64,000 nucleotides of DNA from an uncultured Treponema sp. (GCA_910584475.1 CAJUBD010000015.1:15441-79440), one strand, 5' to 3'; counted from the stretch's first letter, positions 40,345 through 49,243 are shown. Notes: generated by a model from the letters alone, not told the origin. Numbers and translations are program-made.

Positions 40345-41475
40345 ATGACGAAAGACATTTTTCAAATCCTGCACAAAGACGGACGCGCGCGCACGGGGCT
40401 TCTCACGCTTCCTCACGGAACTGTGCGCACTCCGGTTTTCATGCCCGTGGGGACTAACGGCGCGGTAAAGGCGATTTCCAAGGACGACCTTGAAGAAATC
40501 GGATTCGAGATAATTTTGGCGAACACATACCATTTGTACTTGCGTCCGGGAAGCGCGCTTGTGCGAGAGGGGGGAGGACTTCACGGCTTTTCCGGATGGA
40601 AGAAGAATTTCCTCACCGATTCGGGCGGCTTCCAAGTCTTCTCGCTTTCGAAAATACGGAAAGTCTTGGACGACGGCGTTCGCTTCCAAAGCACGGTGGA
40701 CGGCTCGTACCATTTGTTTACGCCCGAAAGCGTCGTCCGCACGCAGGCGGATTTTTCAAGCGACATCCAAATGCAGTTGGATGTGTGCACGCCGTGGAAT
40801 GCGGAGCGAAGCGAAGCCGAACGCGCCCTGCGTATAACGAGCCGCTGGCTTGAACGAGCAAAGTCGGAATGGGAAAAGGTGAGGGGCGAGGAGAATTACT
40901 CAGGCGTCCTGTTTCCGATTGTGCAGGGAAATTTTTTCGAGGACTTGCGCGAGGAAAGCGCGCGCTTCGTCTCGGCACTCGACCTTCCGGGAATAGCGAT
41001 CGGCGGACTTTCCGTGGGCGAGCCTTCGGAAGTTTTCGCGCACTTTTTGCGACACACCGTCTCCTTCCTTCCAGAAGAAAAGGTCAAGTATGTGATGGGA
41101 ATCGGCACACCCGAATACATCTTCGAGGCGGTGGCGGACGGAGTGGACATGTTCGACTGCGTTCTCCCCACGCGCAACGCGCGTAACGGCTCGTACTTCA
41201 CGCGCGACGGAATGCTTTCTATAAAGCAGGAACGCTTCACGCGCGACTTTTCGCCTATTGACGAGCAATGCCAATGCAAGGTCTGCCGCAACTACAGTCG
41301 CGCATATCTGCGACACCTTTTCAAAAGCAACGAAATTCTTTCTTCGATGCTCGCGAGTTACCACAACCTTTATTTCTTGAACGACTTGCTCGTGCAAATC
41401 CGTGCCTCAATCGAAGGAAATCGCTTCGCGGAATTCAGAAAAGTTTTTATAGCGCGATTTTCCAAAGGCGTATAA
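40345..41475 (+). CDS. tgt: tRNA-guanine transglycosylase
   Basis: 376 residues from ATG 40345; the family begins here (FQILHKDGRARTGLLTLPHG), and an upstream in-frame start would precede the promoter. It exchanges guanine-34 for preQ1 in queuosine tRNAs. NTYHLYLRPG, LTDSGGFQVFSL (nucleophile region), SDIQMQLDVCTPW and the zinc site CQCKVCRNYSRAYLRHL are intact. The protein is likely made from a leaderless message. It is of bacterial Tgt length. Confidence 0.97.
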   Translation: MTKDIFQILHKDGRARTGLLTLPHGTVRTPVFMPVGTNGAVKAISKDDLEEIGFEIILANTYHLYLRPGSALVREGGGLHGFSGWKKNFLTDSGGFQVFSLSKIRKVLDDGVRFQSTVDGSYHLFTPESVVRTQADFSSDIQMQLDVCTPWNAERSEAERALRITSRWLERAKSEWEKVRGEENYSGVLFPIVQGNFFEDLREESARFVSALDLPGIAIGGLSVGEPSEVFAHFLRHTVSFLPEEKVKYVMGIGTPEYIFEAVADGVDMFDCVLPTRNARNGSYFTRDGMLSIKQERFTRDFSPIDEQCQCKVCRNYSRAYLRHLFKSNEILSSMLASYHNLYFLNDLLVQIRASIEGNRFAEFRKVFIARFSKGV

Positions 41476-41588
41476 TGAAAGTGTGGTGCGCGTCGAATGA
41501 GGGAAACGCGTCTATTGTCGTTCCCTTTGAAACTTCGCGCTCGTTACGAGCCGTTTTATTGCGAAATGGCGTTTTTACCGACGAATAG
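41475..41588 (+). CDS. Possible 37-residue ORF after tgt
   Basis: The ATG overlaps the tgt stop (TAATG) and the frame ends at 41588, 18 bases before the rluA-type gene. Residues MKVWCASNEGNASIVVPFET and following have no family I recognise. Coupling to tgt is possible, but it may be non-coding spacer. Confidence 0.25.
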   Translation: MKVWCASNEGNASIVVPFETSRSLRAVLLRNGVFTDE

Positions 41589-41606
41589 AATTGAAAATTT
41601 GCTTCT

Positions 41607-42788
41607 ATGAAAAAAACGATTTCTTTTGACGTGAAAAAAAATTCTCGGCTCGACGATTTTCTTATAGAAATTTTGCCGTCCGTACTCGGACATTTAAATT
41701 CCGCGGCTGAAATATCGCCGCCGAATTTAATCCGAGTTTCTTGCGGAAACTCGCCTATTGAAATTGTCCGCCTACGCGGACGAATTGAGCATCCTCGAAA
41801 GCCCGATCTTCATGGACCGCTTAATCCTAAGGATGAATTCTTCGCTTCGGAAAACGAAAAATTTTTGAGCAATTCTAAAATCCGCCGCCTGATTTTCAGC
41901 GGAAATGTTTTAGTCGAAAATAATGTCGTGAAAAATCCCGCTTTCATTTTGAGAAATTCTTCGCGCGTGAAAATTTTATTTGACAGCGAAAGAATTTTTT
42001 TTGAAAAGCAAAATGGCGACATCGATTTTTCGCTTTGCGAAAAGGACGTGGTTTTCGAGGACGACTTTTTGCTTGCCGTGAACAAGCCGTCAGGGCTACC
42101 GAGCGAAAAAACTTTTTTGGAAAGTCGCGCCTCGCTTTTAGACGCGGCGCGAAAGTATCTTTGCGAAAGAAATCCTGATCTTGAAAATTATTGCTCGCTC
42201 GTGCACAGGCTCGACAAAGGCACTTCCGGCGTGATTTTGTTTTCCAAGAAAAAATACGTGAACGCCGCACTGCACGAAATGTTTGGAAGCGGGGAGGGGC
42301 GGGTGGCGAAGAAAATCTATCTTGCGATTTGCACGAAAAATACTGCGGGAAGCGCGAGCGCGTTTTTGCGCGGCGCGAAAAATATTGAGAATGAAATCGA
42401 TTTTGGAAAAGAAGAATTTTCCGTGCGCAATTTTTTAGGCCGCGTCTCAAAAAAATCTCAAGCAGCAAAATTCGGCGAAGTGCCACAATCTTGCGGCGGA
42501 AAATTCGCGAGGACCGACTTTCGCATCTTGGAAAAGAGCGCGGGAAAAATTCTCGTTCAGGCGAGGCTTTTCACTGGACGCACTCACCAAATCCGCGCAC
42601 ATCTTTCGCAATGCGGCATGCCTGTTTTAGGCGACACGCTTTACGGCGGAGAAAGCGCGAGCCGAATTTTTTTGCACGCGCGAAGTTTGGAATTGCCTCA
42701 TCCTGTCACCGGCGAAATCTTGAAATTGCTTTCTCCAGTTCCCGAAGAATTTAAAAAATATTTTACCAACTTCGCTGAATATAGGTAG
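41607..42788 (+). CDS. RluA-family pseudouridine synthase
   Basis: 393 residues. An S4-like N-terminus (about 1-120) leads into the catalytic domain. ENYCSLVHRLDKGTSGVILF (about 193-212) carries the catalytic Asp of the HRLD motif, and LVQARLFTGRTHQIRAHLSQCG (about 313-334) is the second signature. It isomerises uridine in rRNA or tRNA; the site cannot be told. The N-terminal part contains about 50 extra residues (about 31-85) whose DNA holds a CGAGTTTC..GAAACTCG palindrome of the intergenic family. A second insertion lies at about 265-305. Its 3' end overlaps the convergent OmpA gene by 26 bp. Confidence 0.9.
   Translation: MKKTISFDVKKNSRLDDFLIEILPSVLGHLNSAAEISPPNLIRVSCGNSPIEIVRLRGRIEHPRKPDLHGPLNPKDEFFASENEKFLSNSKIRRLIFSGNVLVENNVVKNPAFILRNSSRVKILFDSERIFFEKQNGDIDFSLCEKDVVFEDDFLLAVNKPSGLPSEKTFLESRASLLDAARKYLCERNPDLENYCSLVHRLDKGTSGVILFSKKKYVNAALHEMFGSGEGRVAKKIYLAICTKNTAGSASAFLRGAKNIENEIDFGKEEFSVRNFLGRVSKKSQAAKFGEVPQSCGGKFARTDFRILEKSAGKILVQARLFTGRTHQIRAHLSQCGMPVLGDTLYGGESASRIFLHARSLELPHPVTGEILKLLSPVPEEFKKYFTNFAEYR
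41733..41753. repeat. Intergenic-type palindrome inside the rluA-type coding sequence
   Basis: CGAGTTTC-ttgcg-GAAACTCG, followed by GTCCGCC-tac-GCGGAC (41767-41782). The element is translated in frame in the extra N-terminal segment. Confidence 0.75.
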
Positions 42789-44130
42789 TGCGCGGGCGCA
42801 GTTCGATTTCCACGCGGCGGTTTTCCGAGCGTCCCTCTGGCGTTTCGTTGTTTCCAATCGGAACTGTTTCGCCGTAGCCGTGATAGGTGAAAAGTTTTTC
42901 GTCGATTCCTTGTTGCGCTAAAAGTTTCATCACGGTTTGCGTCCTGTCCACCGAAAGCATCATTTGGTTTTCGTGCTGACCGATGTCGGCGGTGTGCCCT
43001 CCCACGAAAATCGTGAACGCGTTTTCCGAAAGCGCTTTTTTCAAAAGCTCGGCAAGTTCCGCGATGCGCGGAAGTTCGTCGGGCAAAAGTTCAGGCGAGT
43101 CGGGAATGAAATTGAGTTTGTAGGTGAAGCGAATCACGTTTCCTGTGTCTTCGATTTTGTCAGGTCCTGGATGCTTTAGCGGATAGAGTCTCATGTCGCG
43201 CAACGCGGTATAATAAGGCTCGTCCTTTATCGGGGCGGCGACATCGTGTTCAAGTACGTCGCGGTCGAGCAGGATGACGATCTTTCCTTTTTTCAAAAGT
43301 TCGGAATTTTGTGGAACGGAAAAAATTCGAAGAGCGTCGTCCTCGCTTATGATTAAGTCTGTTCTGTTTCTGCCGTATACTTTAAGAGCCGCGATGTGCA
43401 GCGGGTCGCTTCCGATTCTGTCTTTGTAGCGGCTCTCGTCGTCGCTCCAGTCGTAGGCGCATTCACCGATTTCTTTTTCCAATGCGCTTTCCATCATGTT
43501 TCGCTCGTAGACAATTTCCATTTTTTCGTTCCAAACTTTTGGGAAAAAACATGGATTCACCCGCTCTTCGATGAATTCGCCGTGGACAGGAAGGCGTCCG
43601 CGCGCGTCGATTATTATTCCTGTATACGCACGGGAAGAAATCGTGTCGATGGATTTTCTGCGCGAATAAGGCTCGTTGTGCCGCACGAAAAGGCTTCCGA
43701 TTTCAGGCAGATCCATACTGTGCTTGGTCTTAAAAAGAAAGCTTTCGTTGTCAAAATAGCCGAGCGTCTTTTCTCCCGAATCCACGATTTGGATTATGTC
43801 CTTTAGCCTGATGTCGTGTTCCAAAATGTAGTCGCCGAGCGAATGGCTTGAGTCCACGCGGAGCGTCAAAAGCGGGTCTTTAATCAGGTTCGGAATGCGC
43901 GAATTTATTATCGTGATTGCGGAATTTTTGCCGCTTGGCATCGGAATGCTCGCCTTTTCCATGTCGAGCGAAATCGTGGACGTGAATTTTTTTTCCTTCC
44001 AGTTCACGGAGCTAGCGGAAGAAAGCGGCGCGTCGGTGTCGTAAGTTTTTTTGCCTTGCGCAGTCGCATCGAAAATCATCGCGAAGAAAAAAATCGCGAG
44101 GACGCTTTTTTTCAAAAAATCCTTTTTCAT
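42763..44130 (-). CDS. OmpA-family outer membrane/peptidoglycan-binding protein
   Basis: 455 residues from ATG 44130, chosen because it begins a typical signal peptide (MKKDFLKKSVLAIFFFAMIFDATAQ); ATG 44148 is possible but adds a non-signal prefix. The long N-terminal part (about 30-320) is not recognised. The C-terminal OmpA domain (about 335-445) includes FTIFVGGHTADIG, LSVDRTQTVMKLLAQQGI and YGETVPIGNNETPEGRSENRRVEI, the peptidoglycan-binding motif with N-x-x-x-x-x-R-x-x-N-R-R-V. It follows the transglycosylase gene directly, suggesting a shared cell-wall operon. Confidence 0.88.
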   Translation of the reverse strand: MKKDFLKKSVLAIFFFAMIFDATAQGKKTYDTDAPLSSASSVNWKEKKFTSTISLDMEKASIPMPSGKNSAITIINSRIPNLIKDPLLTLRVDSSHSLGDYILEHDIRLKDIIQIVDSGEKTLGYFDNESFLFKTKHSMDLPEIGSLFVRHNEPYSRRKSIDTISSRAYTGIIIDARGRLPVHGEFIEERVNPCFFPKVWNEKMEIVYERNMMESALEKEIGECAYDWSDDESRYKDRIGSDPLHIAALKVYGRNRTDLIISEDDALRIFSVPQNSELLKKGKIVILLDRDVLEHDVAAPIKDEPYYTALRDMRLYPLKHPGPDKIEDTGNVIRFTYKLNFIPDSPELLPDELPRIAELAELLKKALSENAFTIFVGGHTADIGQHENQMMLSVDRTQTVMKLLAQQGIDEKLFTYHGYGETVPIGNNETPEGRSENRRVEIELRPRTTYIQRSW

Positions 44131-44131
44131 C

Positions 44132-45046
44132 TTATTCAGTATCGGCATTTTCCCTTTCCGACATAAGCGCGCAAATCGCATCGCGCGCGGAGTTTTCCAT
44201 TCCTGCGGGCAGACGGATTTCGTAAGTTTCGTTTGGCGGCGTGACTCCTTTTAAAAGCGCGGGATTCAGGTAAAACAAGATTTTCTCGTCAAGCCGCATT
44301 TCCATCGCGAGACGTTTCAAATAAATTTGCGAGGAAACTTCCACATAGTCAAAATCATCGAGCGGCGAATAAGTTTCAGCGTCGAAAGAAAATTTTGGCA
44401 AATCCGCCTCGTAGAATTCTTCGTTCGCCGCGATGTCGGCGATGGCGAGCAGACGCGGAACGTAATTTATGGCGTGGTCGGGAATGAGTTTTTTTTCAGA
44501 GAGCGCCCAGAAATTCTTTTCGCTTGATTTTTCGAGCGCGCGTCCTACTGCGCCCGCCCCGCAGTTGTAGGCGGCTATAGCCAAAAGCCAGTCGCCGAAA
44601 GTATCGTAGTTCGCCTTGAGTTTTTTCAGCGCGGCATCGGTGCTTTTCCAAGGGTCTAGCCGCTCGTCAAGCCATTCGTTTTTCCGAAGATATCCTTCGA
44701 TGCTGTTTTCCAAAAATTGCCAAAGTCCCACGGAGCGACCGTCTTTCGGCGCGGCGTTCGCCTTGTAGCTCGATTCGATTACGGGAATGAATTCCAGCGC
44801 GAGCGGCATATTTTCTTCGAGAAGCCTGCGGCGCACATAATGCCTGTATCGCTCGCCGTTTTTGAGAATCACGAAAAGTTCCGCGCCGCGCTCAAGCGAA
44901 AGGTAACTTTCCCTGAAGCGTTCCACTTCGGGGCGAAGCACGTCCGGCAGGTCGGGAGGAAAATATTTTGGCGCAGCGAAATTGGGTTTAAGAAAAAGCA
45001 CGGTGGCGGCGAGAAAAAATATTTTGGTCTTCCAGCGAATCGCCAT
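44132..45046 (-). CDS. Lytic murein transglycosylase, MltD-like
   Basis: 304 residues from ATG 45046, chosen because it starts a signal peptide (MAIRWKTKIFFLAATVLFLKPNFA) 17 bases after the preceding stop. The SLT domain (about 75-215) has LEFIPVIESSYKANAAPKDGRSVGLWQFL with the catalytic Glu, and LAIAAYNCGAGAVGRAL. No LysM repeats are present, unlike typical MltD. It cleaves peptidoglycan glycan strands in the periplasm. Upstream is a TPR-type lipoprotein and downstream an OmpA protein, so the three minus-strand genes form an envelope operon. Confidence 0.9.
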   Translation of the reverse strand: MAIRWKTKIFFLAATVLFLKPNFAAPKYFPPDLPDVLRPEVERFRESYLSLERGAELFVILKNGERYRHYVRRRLLEENMPLALEFIPVIESSYKANAAPKDGRSVGLWQFLENSIEGYLRKNEWLDERLDPWKSTDAALKKLKANYDTFGDWLLAIAAYNCGAGAVGRALEKSSEKNFWALSEKKLIPDHAINYVPRLLAIADIAANEEFYEADLPKFSFDAETYSPLDDFDYVEVSSQIYLKRLAMEMRLDEKILFYLNPALLKGVTPPNETYEIRLPAGMENSARDAICALMSERENADTE

Positions 45047-45063
45047 TTCGCGTACGCCTTTCG

Positions 45064-46116
45064 CTAGAGCATTTCGCCAATGTAAATTCCCGCCCATTCC
45101 CATCTTCCATGGATTTTCGGGTCGGCAGGAAAATTCACTTTTCTGAAATAAAAATACCAAGTCGGAACGCCTGTCGTCCAGCCAGTCGTCCGCAAGTAGG
45201 CTTCGTTTATCGTAGGACCTGAGATCAAATTGTCCGAAAATCTGATTCTGTTTCCGTGCATGAAATTCTGCATTGAGAATTCGACTTGTCCTGTCGGCGC
45301 GTTCTCATCTTGTCGCCATGAAACCGCGAAGAAATTCACTTTGGAACGATAGCTGTCTAGTCTGCGGGGCTGGTAGCGCGTGATGGCTTCTTTCGTCGCC
45401 GAAGAAAGTTCGTTCAGCGTCGCGAATGTCCAGTTTTTGGGGGAATTGTTGAAGTCGATTAAATATCGCGCGTAATTGTATATGTCGTGCAAGTCCGCGA
45501 TTTGGATTGAACTCGCATCGCTCTGTTCCAAAAACATATTGTAGGTTTTGAGCGCTCGCGCCCATTCTCCTGTCTGCTCATATTCGCGGGCGAGGCGGAC
45601 ATACATTTCGGTGATGCTGACATTTTCGGGAAATTGGCTTATCAGCGTGTTGAAATAATTTATGCGATTTTCGTGGTTCGTCGAAATTTGGATTAGTCGC
45701 TCAAGGCACATATAGTGAATCGACTGTCCTTTTACCGTCAAGTCAGGATAATTGCGGATGATCCGCTCGAAATAGTATTCCGCCACTTCTTCCTGGTTCA
45801 TCTGAATGTAAGCGTAGGCGCACATCAAAAGCCAGTATGAATTGTGCTCGTCGCCGCCGTTTGCCTCGACATAATTCGTAAGGTACAAGACCACATCGTA
45901 GAAATCTCCGTCGGAAAGCATTTTCTTCGCGATTTTGTTTGTAATCGCGAAGCGGCTTTCCGCGGAAATGCCCGGCTGCGAAAGCAAGGCCTCGAGTTCC
46001 CTCCGCGTTTCGCCGTCGTCCGCGCGGGAATGTTTCTTGCCCGCGCATGAAGCCAGAGTCGCCACGCAAATTGCTACGCAAATCATCGATAAAAAGAGAT
46101 ATTTTTTTATTTCCAT
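45064..46116 (-). CDS. TPR-like lipoprotein
   Basis: 350 residues. The signal ends in lipobox LASCAG (cleavage before Cys, about 24). The first two thirds are helical repeats of TPR type (YWLLMCAYAYIQMNQEEVAEYYFERII, VRLAREYEQTGEWARALKTYNMFL). The C-terminal third is beta-rich and ends WEWAGIYIGEML, with no family I recognise. It is the first gene of the envelope operon. The -10 box ends seven bases before ATG, and its -35 box overlaps that of the divergent gene at 46183. Confidence 0.75.
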   Translation of the reverse strand: MEIKKYLFLSMICVAICVATLASCAGKKHSRADDGETRRELEALLSQPGISAESRFAITNKIAKKMLSDGDFYDVVLYLTNYVEANGGDEHNSYWLLMCAYAYIQMNQEEVAEYYFERIIRNYPDLTVKGQSIHYMCLERLIQISTNHENRINYFNTLISQFPENVSITEMYVRLAREYEQTGEWARALKTYNMFLEQSDASSIQIADLHDIYNYARYLIDFNNSPKNWTFATLNELSSATKEAITRYQPRRLDSYRSKVNFFAVSWRQDENAPTGQVEFSMQNFMHGNRIRFSDNLISGPTINEAYLRTTGWTTGVPTWYFYFRKVNFPADPKIHGRWEWAGIYIGEML

Positions 46117-46123
46117 CGTTTTT

Positions 46124-46175
46124 ACAATATATTACGATTTGAATATTGTCAAGATTGTCGAAAATATGGTATTAT
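46124..46175. promoter_or_regulatory. Divergent promoters sharing one -35 region
   Basis: Minus: TTGACA (complement of 46147-46152), 17-bp spacer, TATTGT (complement of 46124-46129). Plus: TTGTCA (46146-46151), 18-bp spacer, TATTAT (46170-46175). Each -10 box is seven bases from its ATG. Confidence 0.65.
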
Positions 46176-46182
46176 AAAATTT

Positions 46183-46773
46183 ATGGCAAAATCCAACAAA
46201 AAAATGAATTTCTTTCTCGCTTTGGGAATAGCGTGCTTCATTCTGGGCATCGTTTTGTTTTTCATTCCTCCTGCCGACCAGCGCGAAACTTCCCACCTTT
46301 TCTTCAATTCGTCCATCCTTTTGATAACGGCGGCGTCGGTATACATTTCGCTGCTTTTGAAAAGCTATGTCGCGTTTTATGTTTCGCTGAATTGTTGCGT
46401 CGATTCCCTGATAATGCTGATTATGGAAATCCGCGCCGTGCCCTCTCCGCTGAAACGCTATTGGCCGCTTGCCGTCATCATTTCAGGAGTGTCGCTGCTC
46501 GCGTTTGGAGCGCTTCGTTACAAACGGTTTCGCACGGCTTATGTTTTTCCGGCCGCGACATTGACAATCTTGGGAGGCTTTTTCCTCCTTTTTACTTTGA
46601 AAATAATCAAAGTTCCGCTTCGTGTTTTCGCCAGCTTGTTTTTGCCGTTTTTTTTGGTTTTGGGCGGAATGTCTTTGATCGTGCTTTATTTTGTGAGGCA
46701 AAATGCGAAAGACAAATTTCCTGTCATAAAAGATGTGGAAAAGGATGAATACGACGACGAGGACTACGAGTAA
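46183..46773 (+). CDS. Small polytopic membrane protein
   Basis: 196 residues. Five or six hydrophobic helices (about 6-28, 42-62, 65-85, 88-108, 118-142 and 145-172) are followed by an acidic tail (KDVEKDEYDDEDYE). I recognise no family. A -10 box seven bases before ATG and no Shine-Dalgarno site suggest a leaderless message. The next gene begins immediately after the stop (TAAATG), so it is cotranscribed with the exported TPR protein. Confidence 0.7.
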   Translation: MAKSNKKMNFFLALGIACFILGIVLFFIPPADQRETSHLFFNSSILLITAASVYISLLLKSYVAFYVSLNCCVDSLIMLIMEIRAVPSPLKRYWPLAVIISGVSLLAFGALRYKRFRTAYVFPAATLTILGGFFLLFTLKIIKVPLRVFASLFLPFFLVLGGMSLIVLYFVRQNAKDKFPVIKDVEKDEYDDEDYE

Positions 46774-48585
46774 ATGAAAAAAAAGGCATTGAGCCTTTTT
46801 GCAGTTTGTTTTCTCATCGCGCTTGCGCAAACGCGAAATTCCTTCGCGCAGGATACATTTGTCCCGATTGAAAATTATGATGGTAAAACTTCTCTGCTCG
46901 CGAAAGCGACGAACACGAAGGAAAAAAAATCCAAAAGCAAAAAGTCGAAAGAAGAGGAAGTCGCCGTTCAGGAAGACGCGCCCATAACGAAAATCGTCGT
47001 GGACGGCGAAAAAAAAGGCGGCTATTTTTCCGGGATTTCGGAGGAAATGGTGTCGCTCGCGGAAGACGGCTCGCCTGAAGCCTTGAGAGAACTTTTTTCG
47101 AAAATAAGAAAGTCTTCCGTAGAATATGAAGAGAACGAGCGCGTGCTGATTTTCATCGCGTCTGAGATAATGAAAGTCGTTTGGGCGAGCCAAAATTTCC
47201 AGGGCGAAACTCCGCAAGTGCCTTCACGGAACGCGTATGTCGGTGCAATCGAATCGGCACGGAACGGCATCTATGACACGAGCACGGGAAATTCGGATTT
47301 CCTTTTGTGCGTGCTTCCGTCGCTCGTCTTGTGCTCGTCGAGTCTCCGTTCCGACTATTACGCTCGGTCGGAAAGCGACTTGAAAGCGGCGCTTTCCTTG
47401 CGGCATGAGAGCACGCTCGCGAACTATCTTTTGGGCTTGCTTTATATGAAGTCCGGAAGAAGTCAGGACGCGCTTTCCTGTCTGAGGCTCGCGGCGGAAA
47501 AGAGCAACGCCTTTGAAATAAATTTCAGCCTTACGTCTGCCTTGAACGACCTTGGACGGTATGACGAAAGCCAAGCCATTACGGACAGGCTCATTGTGGC
47601 AGAGCCGTCGAATTTGCGGCTCTTGAAATTGCTCGCGCAGATTTCCTACAACCGCGCCGACTATTCTTCCGCCGAACGCTACGCGATGCTTGTCCTCACG
47701 CAAAATCCGTCGGATTTGGAGACCGTTCTTTTCCGCGCGAAAGTTTTCGTGCGGACGGGCGAATATCTCAAGGCCGCTTCCCTTTTGGACGTTTACGCGA
47801 AATCAAACCTCAACAACAAAGAATATTTTCTGCTTCGCGCTCGCGTCCAAAAAGAATGGAACAAAAATATTTCCGCCGCGATTTCCACGATAGAAAAAGC
47901 CCTTTCCCTTTATCCTGACGATTCGGAAATCCTGCTGTACGCGGCCGAACTTGCCGGAGACAGCGGAAGGAATGTCGGTGGCAGAAGCGGCGCGGAACTC
48001 TCCCGTCAGGTTTTGGACGCAGACTCCGAAAATCCGCTCGCGCTTTCTTTTTTGATAAAGAATTTCATCGACTCTGAAAAATGGAGCGACGCGTACAATT
48101 CAAGCAAGTCGCTTATGGCGAAAGATTCTTCCAACGAGGCAATCAGCGCGCATGTCAAGATTTGCCTTGCCTTGGGCTATTACGACGAGGCGTGGAACAA
48201 CGCGTCCGCGCTTTATGAAAAATATCCTTCGGACGAACTGGCGATTCAAACTTATGTGGATGCGATGGTGCGGACGGGGCGCACATCTTTGGCATCCCGC
48301 TTCATAAACACCGCGCTCGCCAGCGCGTCAAATTCGATGAAAAGCTTTTTGTACTATCAGCGAAGTTTTTTGGCGAACGGAGAAAGCGCGCAGCTTTCAG
48401 ACTTGCGATCGGCGGTGATGGCGAACCCGCGCAATTCCGACGCGCTTTTTAGAATGTATGAGATTTATTTTGAAAAGCAAGACTACAGGAAAGCCCAATA
48501 TTACTTGCGTCAAGTAATCGCCTTGAATCCGAACAACGCAAATTATATGCGGCTGAATTCGGACTTGGACAGGCTGATAAAGTAA
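46774..48585 (+). CDS. Exported TPR protein
   Basis: 603 residues. The signal peptide (about 1-25, ending NSFAQ) is followed by a charged linker (KEKKSKSKKSKEEE, about 50-63). Multiple tetratricopeptide-like repeats span about 180-600. Clear units include LANYLLGLLYMKSGRSQDALSCLRLA, LLKLLAQISYNRADYSSAERYAM and FRMYEIYFEKQDYRKAQYYLR. It is likely a periplasmic scaffold. ATG follows the previous stop with no gap; neighbours suggest a membrane-associated role, but none is proven. Confidence 0.8.
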   Translation: MKKKALSLFAVCFLIALAQTRNSFAQDTFVPIENYDGKTSLLAKATNTKEKKSKSKKSKEEEVAVQEDAPITKIVVDGEKKGGYFSGISEEMVSLAEDGSPEALRELFSKIRKSSVEYEENERVLIFIASEIMKVVWASQNFQGETPQVPSRNAYVGAIESARNGIYDTSTGNSDFLLCVLPSLVLCSSSLRSDYYARSESDLKAALSLRHESTLANYLLGLLYMKSGRSQDALSCLRLAAEKSNAFEINFSLTSALNDLGRYDESQAITDRLIVAEPSNLRLLKLLAQISYNRADYSSAERYAMLVLTQNPSDLETVLFRAKVFVRTGEYLKAASLLDVYAKSNLNNKEYFLLRARVQKEWNKNISAAISTIEKALSLYPDDSEILLYAAELAGDSGRNVGGRSGAELSRQVLDADSENPLALSFLIKNFIDSEKWSDAYNSSKSLMAKDSSNEAISAHVKICLALGYYDEAWNNASALYEKYPSDELAIQTYVDAMVRTGRTSLASRFINTALASASNSMKSFLYYQRSFLANGESAQLSDLRSAVMANPRNSDALFRMYEIYFEKQDYRKAQYYLRQVIALNPNNANYMRLNSDLDRLIK

Positions 48586-48626
48586 TTTCCTTATGCAAAA
48601 ACAAGCATTGGAAAATTGACTTTTAA

Positions 48627-48767
48627 ATTTGACGCGGATGAACACGGATATTTTTAAGGTGTTTGATTCACCTTGCGTTACGGTTTGTCCGTGCGCTCTA
48701 TAGACGGCTTGTCATTGTCGGGCGAGTTTTCGCAATCGAAAACTCGGTAAGTAACTCGCAGAGTTAC
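48627..48767. repeat. Intergenic repeats upstream of rplU
   Basis: ATTTGACGCGGAT (48627-48639) matches the ends of the 54117-54192 element. CGAGTTTTCG-caat-CGAAAACTCG (48723-48746) and GTAACTC-gca-GAGTTAC (48751-48767) are perfect hairpins. No gene is present in 48586-48928. Confidence 0.75.
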
Positions 48768-48821
48768 GACCTTGACCCGCCTGTTGCGCGAGCGACGGCT
48801 CAAATAAATTTCTTTGCAGAG

Positions 48822-48862
48822 CAATAGGGGTAAAACAAATTTTTTTTGTTTTACCCCTATTG
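48822..48862. promoter_or_regulatory. Perfect 18-bp inverted repeat overlapping the rplU -35 box
   Basis: The arms 48822-48839 (CAATAGGGGTAAAACAAA) and 48845-48862 are exact complements with a T5 loop. The right arm ends inside the TTGACA of the rplU promoter. It could be an upstream terminator or an operator. Confidence 0.8.
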
Positions 48863-48889
48863 ACAAAATTGCGCAAAATTTGGTAAAAT
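48860..48889 (+). promoter_or_regulatory. rplU operon promoter
   Basis: TTGACA (48860-48865), 18-bp spacer, TAAAAT (48884-48889). A leader of about 32 nt with GAGGTAA precedes ATG 48929, so this operon is a normally leadered message. Confidence 0.8.
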
Positions 48890-48928
48890 AACTTTTATAC
48901 AAAAATGCAAATCTTTGCGAGGTAAATT

Positions 48929-49243
48929 ATGTACGTTCTTTTTGAATATAAGGGTAGACAGTACAAGGCTGAAAAAGGCGCGCTTCTTCAGTTCGACAAA
49001 TTGGAAGAAGAGAAGGGCGCGAAGATCGCCATCGACAAGGTTCTGCTTGTGAGCGACGGCGAGAAAGTCAGCGTGGGAACGCCCTATGTCAGCGGTGCGA
49101 AAGTCAATGTTACGGTGGAAGATTCTTTCCGTGATAAGAAAGTTCTCGTCTTCAAATACAAGAGCAAGAAGGACTATCACCGTCTGCACGGACACCGCCA
49201 GCACTACACGAACGTTCGCGTGGACGAAATCATCACCGCATAA
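48929..49243 (+). CDS. rplU: 50S ribosomal protein L21
   Basis: 104 residues. MYVLFEYKGRQYKAEKGALLQF and the C-terminal KSKKDYHRLHGHRQHYTNVRVDEI (split in two: KSKKDYHRLHGHRQ and YTNVRVDEI) are L21 signatures. It is the first gene of rplU-prp-rpmA-obgE. The stop overlaps the prp start (TAATG). Confidence 0.98.
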   Translation: MYVLFEYKGRQYKAEKGALLQFDKLEEEKGAKIAIDKVLLVSDGEKVSVGTPYVSGAKVNVTVEDSFRDKKVLVFKYKSKKDYHRLHGHRQHYTNVRVDEIITA

